The notes below the pieces were generated by a model that saw nothing but the letters and a program-made list of their open reading frames with translations, ran no database searches and was not told the origin of the DNA. Both the position numbers and the translations under genes were made by a program. From SIG603 sp964370405 (lineage in GTDB: Bacteria; Bacillota; Clostridia; Oscillospirales; Acutalibacteraceae), in NCBI GenBank assembly GCA_964370405.1, contig CAYJJB010000060.1, positions 1-11,437 on the forward strand: a DNA stretch of 11,437 bases, read 5' to 3'. Position 1 is the stretch's first letter, and each line of letters begins with the position of its first letter. Below, one piece after another: positions 5,859 to 11,437 of this stretch.

Positions 5859-7584
5859 AATCTTAGGTGCAAGCAGTGAGAAAAGAAAAGGAATAGAAAC
5901 ATCGTTTTCAAGGCTTTTTATAAGTTCCATGCTAATAATAAGTGTGATATTTATAGCGGCAATAATTGGATTTTTTACTGTTGAAGAAGCTACAGCTAAA
6001 GAAAATTTGCAAGACAAGGCAGAGATAGCGGCAAATAATTTAGATAGATATTTTAATCAAGTTGAAAGGGCAGGTTATGGAATAAGCTCCAACTGGTCGG
6101 TAATAAATTTGTATTCAGCAAGTAAGCAACTTACAGATATTAACGCAAGCACAAATGCTTATCAAATGGTATCTTTGCTTGTAAGCTTAGAATATAACAT
6201 CACCGATGTCTTAATAGTAACACCTCAAGGTGACTCGAGAAGTTTTTTTGCAGGTATAGACTATAGCGCTTTTACAAATTTAGATATAGCAAGCATAGTA
6301 TCAGATGAGTCTGATTTTTCAAGAAGCTTTTACTTTTTTCCAAAGGGTCATGAGTTTGCGGATAAGTATTTCCTTTACTGCGTTCCTGTTGTAAGTTTTA
6401 CAGTTAATCCAGACAATGCAAAAAAAGAGGCAACAGCGCTAATCCTTTTGAATAAGGCGACAATAATGGATATGATTTACTCTGGAAATGAAAGGATACA
6501 CAATGAAAGTTTTGCACTGGTTTATAACGGAGAAGTAGTTTTTTCTAGTGAAGAGGGGCTAAATGAGGATATAGTAAAAAATTATATTTCTTCTGTAGAA
6601 ATGGACAAGTATGGAACAACTGTTTTGGCAAATAAGGAAATTGACTATTTTGGAGGAGAATATAATTTTATTTTGCCAACTATAATCGCCTTGTTTTTGT
6701 GTATGGGTCTTATGATTTTTGTGTATTTTTGGCTATTAAAAACAAAAATTACAAAACCAATTAAAACTACAAAAAATCAACTCGTTTCCTACAATGCCAA
6801 AAACTTGAGCGAACAAATAATGAATACTGGCGTTTTTGAGATTGATGACATAATTAGAGATATAAATCATATGATACTGCAAATTAAAAAAGCGACAAAA
6901 GATAGAATTATTACGCATAATAAACTATTAGAGGTGCAGTTAAGAGAAACAGAGGCAGAACTTTATGCTCTTCAAAGTCAAATAAATCCACATTTTCTTT
7001 ATAACACGCTACAATGTATAAGCGGTCTTGCGGTAATGGGGTATGCCTCTTCCGTAAATCAAGTGGTTCTTGCGATGACGGACATAATAAAGTACTCAAT
7101 GGATCCAGTAAAGATTGTTTACTGCTCAGATGAGATAGACATTATTTTAAACTATATTTCTATATACAAAATAAGACAAAATGGAAATATAGAAACATGC
7201 ATAAAAATAGATGATGAAATTCATGAAAATAAAATGCTTAAAATGATAGTTCAACCTACTGTTGAAAATATTATGGAGCATGCCCATGTTGGAAATGGCG
7301 ATAAGCTAATTATTTCTTTAACAGCAAAAACACAAGATGATAAAATGATATTTGTTGTAAAAGATAATGGAATGGGCATAGAACCTGAAAGGCTTAAAGC
7401 ACTTAAAGAAAATTTGGAAACAGATTTTGATGATTTTATAAAAGGCAAATCAAGCTTTGGTTTTGGTCTTTACAATATAAATAGAAGAATTAAACTGTTT
7501 TACGGCGAAGAATATGGAATAAACATTGATAGCGGTAGCAGTGGTACAGAAATTGAAATTGTGATACCAAATATAAACAAATAG
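5851..7584 (+). CDS. Sensor histidine kinase, YesM/LytS-type
   Basis: This 577-residue inner-membrane kinase is the partner of the overlapping response regulator. Membrane segments lie at about 22-44 and 274-296, bracketing an extracytoplasmic sensor region (about 45-270) of the size of a Cache-type ligand domain. A HAMP-like segment follows (about 297-350), then a coiled helix. The phosphorylation site is H381 in NPHFLYN (His_kinase family). The ATPase domain has the N-box around VEN (471-473), G1 as DNGMG (505-509) and G2 as FGFGLYN (536-542). The N-box reads VENIMEHAH, departing from the usual VENAIKHG, though the key asparagine N473 is present. The ATG lies within the end of the regulator gene, with GAGG close upstream. 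It presumably senses a small extracellular ligand linked to the importer downstream; the ligand is not predictable here. Confidence 0.94.
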   Translation: MSKILGASSEKRKGIETSFSRLFISSMLIISVIFIAAIIGFFTVEEATAKENLQDKAEIAANNLDRYFNQVERAGYGISSNWSVINLYSASKQLTDINASTNAYQMVSLLVSLEYNITDVLIVTPQGDSRSFFAGIDYSAFTNLDIASIVSDESDFSRSFYFFPKGHEFADKYFLYCVPVVSFTVNPDNAKKEATALILLNKATIMDMIYSGNERIHNESFALVYNGEVVFSSEEGLNEDIVKNYISSVEMDKYGTTVLANKEIDYFGGEYNFILPTIIALFLCMGLMIFVYFWLLKTKITKPIKTTKNQLVSYNAKNLSEQIMNTGVFEIDDIIRDINHMILQIKKATKDRIITHNKLLEVQLRETEAELYALQSQINPHFLYNTLQCISGLAVMGYASSVNQVVLAMTDIIKYSMDPVKIVYCSDEIDIILNYISIYKIRQNGNIETCIKIDDEIHENKMLKMIVQPTVENIMEHAHVGNGDKLIISLTAKTQDDKMIFVVKDNGMGIEPERLKALKENLETDFDDFIKGKSSFGFGLYNINRRIKLFYGEEYGINIDSGSSGTEIEIVIPNINK

Positions 7585-7609
7585 ACTAAATATACAAAAA
7601 TTAGGCAAA

Positions 7610-7657
7610 AAGTTTTAATAAAAAGTTTATTATGCTAATATATTACAAGTTTATTGC
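7610..7657 (+). repeat. AAGTTTATT direct repeats upstream of the binding-protein gene
   Basis: AAGTTTATT occurs at 7623-7631 and 7647-7655, 24 bases apart, with a looser copy AAGTTTTAAT at 7610-7619. The last copy runs into the -35 TTGCAA. This layout suits an AraC-type activator, such as the regulator encoded just upstream, but the region is very AT-rich and chance repeats are possible. Confidence 0.4.
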
Positions 7658-7683
7658 AATATTTTTCATTAATATTTTATAAA
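7654..7683 (+). promoter_or_regulatory. Candidate promoter of the ABC importer operon
   Basis: TTGCAA (7654-7659) and TATAAA (7678-7683) are 18 bases apart, giving a leader of about 75 bases before the binding-protein start. No terminator is visible after the kinase gene, so some read-through from the two-component operon is also possible. Confidence 0.45.
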
Positions 7684-7766
7684 TATAGGTATATACTTGT
7701 GTACAACAAAGTATTAAAGTTTTGGCCGAACAAATACAAAACTAAAAAACTGAGGAGGAATATCTT

Positions 7767-9461
7767 ATGAAAAATATCAAGAAAATATTTGCAATGCTTC
7801 TAATTTTGGCACTTGCTTTTTCGGTAGTTTCATGTGGGGCGCCAAGTGAAAGCGGTGGAGAAGGCACATCAACAGGTGGTAACAGCGAGTCTGTAGCAGA
7901 CTCTACAGGTGATGATGAAAAAGAAGACGTGTCTACTGCAAGCGGTGGAATTATAAGAATGGGCGTTTCAGCACTTGAGCCACAAATGGCAAACCTAAGT
8001 CCATTTGCAACAGGAAACCTAGTAACACTTCTTGACATACTTTATGAAACAGTATTTTACTTTAATCCAAAAAGCGGTGAAATCATGCCAGCACTTGCTA
8101 ATGACTACACTTGGGATGAAGGAAAAGAAAATCTTACAATTACTATTAATGAAGAAGCAAAATGGCACGACGGCACAGCTGTTACAGCAGATGACATTGT
8201 ATACACTATGCAAATCATGAAAGACAATCCTGAGTTTGACAGAAATGCAATGTGGGACAAACTTTCATCAGTTACAGCAGACGGCAACACAGTTACATTT
8301 GCAACAAACTCACCATATATTTCACTTCCTGAATATTTAACAACAGTTAAAATAGTTCCAAAACATATTTGGGAAAATGAAGATGCGGCGACATTTACAA
8401 ATAACACACCTGTCGGAAGCGGTCCGTTTGTGTTTGATAAATACACAACAGGTACATCTATAGAACTAAATGCGTTTGATGATTATTTCAGAGGCAGACC
8501 AAATGTAGATGAAATGATAATAATTATGTACAACGGCACACCTAACTCAACTCTTGCGCTACTAAGTGGTGACCTTGACATGACAGATGGCGGAGTTGCA
8601 ATGAGCAGCTTGCCTGAGTTCCAAACAAAAGAAGGCGCAATGCTTGACGTATTTGCAGGCCCCGGAAACTTCTCTGTAGTAATAAATCATGAAAATGAAT
8701 TACTAGCCGATGTAGCTGTTAGACAAGCAATGGCAATGGCAATAAATCAACCTGAGCTTGTAACAAAAGGCGAATATGACGGTGTTTTACCTACAAGTAT
8801 AGCTTGGATTCCTGCAATGTTTGGTGAGCAGCTAAACGAAGAAGCAGCAAACTCACTTACATTTGACCTAGAGGGCGCAGCGAAAGTTTTAGAAGATGCG
8901 GGTTATGTAAAAGGCAGTGATGGCGTGTATGCTAAAGACGGCAAAAGACTTTCATTTACCTACCACAACGCATCAGGTGCTCCTGCACAACAAATGGAAG
9001 CTGGTATGATTCAACAGTGGCTATTAAACCTAGGTATTGAAATCATTCCAAAACTTGCAACATGGCCTGAGCTTACAGCTCTTGCACAAACAGGCGATTA
9101 TGATCTTCTTCAAATGGGCATAAACTTCCCACCAGATGCATTTGCAGCGCTTAACAGCTGTTTTAATTCAGAACTTACAGCGCCAACAGGTGAAACAGTA
9201 CAAGGCCTTAACTATTTTAGATACAGAAGCGATGAGATGGATAATCTGTTAGCGCTTGCATCACAAGAACGTGACGAAGAAATGCTTACACAGTATTATC
9301 ACGACATGCAAGACATACTTGCAAGCGATTATGTATTCTTGCCAATGTACAACTCAAGCGGACATATTCCATATTATGATGGAGTAGCGCTTACAAATTG
9401 GCCAACAGACGTTCCTACAGACAGCAATATTGCTTTAGCAAGTGTTAAATCAGTAGGTTAA
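7767..9461 (+). CDS. ABC importer solute-binding lipoprotein, family 5 (peptide/oligosaccharide type)
   Basis: This 564-residue extracellular binding protein is anchored by a lipoprotein signal peptide: KKIF start, hydrophobic core, lipobox VVSC, C23 lipidated. A Ser/Gly/Asp-rich linker runs to about residue 55. The remainder is a full-length SBP_bac_5 domain, with its typical ADDIVYT (141-147) and VRQAMAMAIN (318-327) segments. Family members bind oligopeptides, dipeptides or nickel, and in several bacteria oligosaccharides, so the ligand cannot be fixed by family alone. AGGAGG lies eight bases before the ATG. It is followed directly by two cognate permeases after a perfect hairpin that probably lowers their expression relative to this gene. 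Control by the adjacent two-component system is inferred from position. Confidence 0.93.
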   Translation: MKNIKKIFAMLLILALAFSVVSCGAPSESGGEGTSTGGNSESVADSTGDDEKEDVSTASGGIIRMGVSALEPQMANLSPFATGNLVTLLDILYETVFYFNPKSGEIMPALANDYTWDEGKENLTITINEEAKWHDGTAVTADDIVYTMQIMKDNPEFDRNAMWDKLSSVTADGNTVTFATNSPYISLPEYLTTVKIVPKHIWENEDAATFTNNTPVGSGPFVFDKYTTGTSIELNAFDDYFRGRPNVDEMIIIMYNGTPNSTLALLSGDLDMTDGGVAMSSLPEFQTKEGAMLDVFAGPGNFSVVINHENELLADVAVRQAMAMAINQPELVTKGEYDGVLPTSIAWIPAMFGEQLNEEAANSLTFDLEGAAKVLEDAGYVKGSDGVYAKDGKRLSFTYHNASGAPAQQMEAGMIQQWLLNLGIEIIPKLATWPELTALAQTGDYDLLQMGINFPPDAFAALNSCFNSELTAPTGETVQGLNYFRYRSDEMDNLLALASQERDEEMLTQYYHDMQDILASDYVFLPMYNSSGHIPYYDGVALTNWPTDVPTDSNIALASVKSVG

Positions 9462-9472
9462 AAGAAAAATAT

Positions 9473-9508
9473 CAAGCCTTTAGGCTTTATGCCTAAAGGC
9501 TTGTTTTA
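9473..9508 (+). terminator. Intercistronic hairpin, probable partial terminator or mRNA stabiliser
   Basis: CAAGCCTTTAGGC (9473-9485) and its exact complement (9491-9503) enclose a 5-base loop, followed by TTTTATA. It sits 11 bases after the binding-protein stop and before the permease start. The T-tract is short (TTTT), fitting incomplete termination, which would leave extra binding-protein mRNA. Confidence 0.7.
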
Positions 9509-9530
9509 TAAAAATTAAGAAGGTGATATT

Positions 9531-10517
9531 TTGAGAGGCTTATCGATTAAATATGTCATAAAAAGATTTTTCAGTGCGATTTTAACTTTGTGGATAGCGC
9601 TTACAATTAATTTTTTGCTTCCCAGAATGATGGGTGGAAATCCTGCTGAATACATAGCGTCCACAACGGCAATGGGTTCTGCTGAATATGTGGAAATTTT
9701 AACACAACAATTTGGACTTGATAAAAATATTTTTGAGCAGTACTTCCTTTATTTAGGTCAACTGCTTCAAGGTAATTTAGGTGTTTCTTACAGTAACTTT
9801 CCCGTTCCTGTAACGGACATAATAGTAAATGCAATACCATGGACTTTGCTTATTGTTCTTACAGCGGTTTTAATTTCTTTTGCAATAGCATGGTTTTTAG
9901 GTCTTATTTCAGCACTTAAAAAAGGAACATTTTTAGACGGCGCAGTTACAGGCACAGCTTTTTATTTGCAGTCTGTACCGTACTTTTGGGTAGGAATGCT
10001 CATAGTAATGGCATTTGGTTACTACCTTGACTGGTTCCCAATGGGACATGCAATGACTCCGGGAATGGATTATAACACGTGGGTAGACCAAGTGCTAAAC
10101 ATAGCATATCATGCGTTTTTACCTGTTTTATCTATGATAATTGTGTCCCTTGCAGGCAGAATGATTATGATGAGAAGCAATGTTTTGCAAGTGTTTTCCG
10201 AGGACTACATAGTTTTAGCACAGGCAAAGGGACTTAGGCGCAGTAAAATACTTACAAAATACGCCCTAAGAAATGCGCTTTTGCCATCTTTTACAGGACT
10301 TATGCTTAGTTTGGGTGCTGCGGTAGGCGGTGCAATTACAACAGAAATAATTTTTTCATACCCAGGCATAGGGCTTACAATAAGAACTGCAATTTTAAGC
10401 CATGATTATCCGCTTGTACAAGGCTGTTTTGCAATTATTGCAGTAAGTGTTGTAACACTTAACTTCATAGCGGATCTGATTTATCCAATAATTGATCCAC
10501 GTGTATCAATGTCTTAA
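9531..10517 (+). CDS. ABC importer permease, DppB/OppB type
   Basis: This 328-residue integral membrane subunit of the family-5 importer forms half of the translocation channel. The first membrane helix is at about 10-30, a large periplasmic segment spans about 31-100, and further helices follow at about 103-127, 138-165, 190-215, 252-275 and 295-320. The cytoplasmic EAA-type loop that contacts the ATPase is at about 225-245 (DYIVLAQAKGLRRSKIL). The C-terminal DPRV is typical of DppB. The start is a TTG at 9531, preceded by AAGGTGA; no in-frame ATG is better placed, and the first membrane helix begins right after it. The second permease begins 12 bases downstream. A weak start codon may further reduce permease relative to binding protein. 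Confidence 0.93.
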   Translation: MRGLSIKYVIKRFFSAILTLWIALTINFLLPRMMGGNPAEYIASTTAMGSAEYVEILTQQFGLDKNIFEQYFLYLGQLLQGNLGVSYSNFPVPVTDIIVNAIPWTLLIVLTAVLISFAIAWFLGLISALKKGTFLDGAVTGTAFYLQSVPYFWVGMLIVMAFGYYLDWFPMGHAMTPGMDYNTWVDQVLNIAYHAFLPVLSMIIVSLAGRMIMMRSNVLQVFSEDYIVLAQAKGLRRSKILTKYALRNALLPSFTGLMLSLGAAVGGAITTEIIFSYPGIGLTIRTAILSHDYPLVQGCFAIIAVSVVTLNFIADLIYPIIDPRVSMS

Positions 10518-10529
10518 GGAGGGGAAGTT

Positions 10530-11402
10530 ATGGAAAAGAAAAAAATAAAAAAAACTACGGCAATGCATAAATATTTTTTTGGAAATAAAAGAGCAATGAT
10601 TGGTGCGTCAATAATAATATTCTTTGCGTTGATTGCTATTTTTGCAGATTTTATAGCACCATATGACCCAAAAGAAATAAGTTTTGTACCATGGGAAGAC
10701 CCAAGCCCTGCGCATATACTGGGTGTTAACAGTTATGGTCAAGACATTTTTTCACAAGTGGTGCACGGCGCAAGAGTTACCATGAGCGTAAGTATTCTTG
10801 CAGGTTTAATAACAAGCTTTATAGGTGTTTTTGTAGGACTGCTTGCAGGATATAAAAGCGGTAGACTTGGTGAAGTGCTTATGCGCTTTGTTGACGTATT
10901 GTTGGTTATTCCATCTCTTGCTTTCATGATAGTAATGGCGGCATTTTTACCAAGCATGGGAATATGGAACTTGGTTATCATAATTGGTGCACTTAGCTGG
11001 TTATGGACTGCAAGAAGTGTGCGCTCGCAAACTCTTTCTGAATCAAAAAGAGAGTATGTAGATGCAGCTAAAGCGCAAGGAATGGGCACACTGGAAATTA
11101 TGTTTAAAGAAATACTTCCAAACATAATACCCGTTGTAACAGCAAACATGGTTATGGTTGTAACTTCATCAATGCTAACTGAGGCATCACTTAGCTTCTT
11201 AGGTTTTGGCGATCCTACTTTGGTAAGCTGGGGACAAATGCTATCCATTGCATTTGATAATAGCGCAATAGTTTATAATGCGTGGTGGTGGATGTTACCT
11301 CCGGGACTTTGCATAGCAACACTTGGATTTAGCTTTATGCTTATAGGAAACTCGTTCCTTGACATATACGCAAACGACAGAGGCGGAGCGGTAAAGCTTT
11401 AA
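10530..11402 (+). CDS. ABC importer permease, DppC/OppC type
   Basis: This 290-residue membrane subunit pairs with the preceding DppB-like permease. It has the DppC layout: a short cytoplasmic start, helix 1 at about 24-44, the conserved periplasmic segment LGVNSYGQDIFSQVVHGAR (64-82), helices at about 87-107, 120-140, 145-160, 203-222 and 255-278, and the ATPase-contacting EAA loop at about 176-198 (EYVDAAKAQGMGTLEI). The segment LGFGDPTLVSWGQML (224-238) is also typical. Family members commonly have LGRD where this has YGQD. AAGGAGG is well placed before the ATG. The reading frame of the next gene starts 13 bases after the stop, so the operon continues. Confidence 0.94.
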   Translation: MEKKKIKKTTAMHKYFFGNKRAMIGASIIIFFALIAIFADFIAPYDPKEISFVPWEDPSPAHILGVNSYGQDIFSQVVHGARVTMSVSILAGLITSFIGVFVGLLAGYKSGRLGEVLMRFVDVLLVIPSLAFMIVMAAFLPSMGIWNLVIIIGALSWLWTARSVRSQTLSESKREYVDAAKAQGMGTLEIMFKEILPNIIPVVTANMVMVVTSSMLTEASLSFLGFGDPTLVSWGQMLSIAFDNSAIVYNAWWWMLPPGLCIATLGFSFMLIGNSFLDIYANDRGGAVKL

Positions 11403-11414
11403 GGGAGAATAGAC

Positions 11415-11437
11415 ATGGAAAATAATAAAATACTTAG
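11415..11437 (+). CDS. Start of next operon gene, partial; probably transporter ATPase (DppD/OppD)
   Basis: An ATG at 11415 follows GGGAGA (11403-11408) at normal spacing and opens a frame reading MENNKIL before the window ends. Too little is present to identify the protein. In Opp/Dpp operons the gene after the DppC permease is usually the first ATP-binding subunit, so that is the inference. Confidence 0.6.

Noticed and set aside
5739..6017. 92-residue minus-strand open frame across the regulator/kinase junction
   Set aside because: It is antisense to two well-supported genes and shows no independent coding evidence.
7697..7706. Small palindrome TTGTGTACAA downstream of the importer promoter
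   Set aside because: The arms are only four bases and match no operator I know, so it is too short to support a site.
7585..7766. Possible riboswitch or small RNA before the binding-protein gene
   Set aside because: No conserved riboswitch motif or terminator hairpin is visible. The AT-rich content is better explained by a promoter and possible operator repeats.
10739..11248. 169-residue open frame on the minus strand
   Set aside because: It is the complement of the DppC permease gene, which has clear family motifs. No ribosome binding site or recognisable domain is seen on the opposite strand.
1..11437. Mobile elements, CRISPR arrays, tRNA or rRNA genes
   Set aside because: I found no transposase, integrase, regularly spaced repeats, terminal inverted repeats around genes, or tRNA/rRNA-like sequence on either strand.

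Overview
The window reads as a chromosomal segment of a low-GC, anaerobic-type Firmicute, most likely a member of the Clostridia. The basis is AT-rich intergenic DNA, strong AGGAGG-type ribosome binding sites, a T-box leader, lipoprotein signal peptides and a YesM/YesN-type two-component pair. The species cannot be named from the sequence alone. I see no mobile element, phage gene, CRISPR array, rRNA or tRNA.

Layout. (1) 27-1814, minus strand: a stand-alone TrpB2-type tryptophan synthase beta chain, preceded by a complete T-box leader with its own promoter and followed by an intrinsic terminator. The T-box carries a UGG triplet in the specifier loop region and UGGC in its antiterminator bulge. 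Together these fit tRNA-Trp, so the enzyme should be made when charged tRNA-Trp is scarce. (2) 1929-3380, plus strand: an exported lipoprotein with an alpha/beta-hydrolase (esterase-like) domain, diverging from the T-box promoter and ending at a hairpin shared with the convergent gene. (3) 3388-4996, minus strand: a probable two-gene operon of a cytidine-deaminase-fold enzyme, closest by eye to blasticidin-S deaminase, followed by a membrane-anchored metallophosphoesterase. (4) 5040-7584, plus strand: a response regulator and histidine kinase with overlapping reading frames, preceded by a perfect TTGAT-N4-ATCAA palindrome (the CRP/FNR-family consensus). (5) 7610-11437, plus strand: a family-5 solute-binding lipoprotein, two Opp/Dpp-type permeases and the first codons of a further gene, probably the transporter ATPase.

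Regions 4 and 5 probably work as one unit. The membrane kinase would sense an extracytoplasmic signal and phosphorylate the AraC-type regulator, which would then activate the ABC importer from the 182-base gap upstream of the binding protein. That gap has a candidate promoter and two AAGTTTATT repeats, one overlapping the -35. A perfect hairpin between the binding protein and the first permease probably sets a high binding-protein to permease ratio.

Nothing here is clearly a new biological system. The points most worth checking are the Trp T-box on an orphan trpB2, the FNR-like box in front of the two-component genes, the blasticidin-S-deaminase-like enzyme, and a possible ATT start codon for the metallophosphoesterase.
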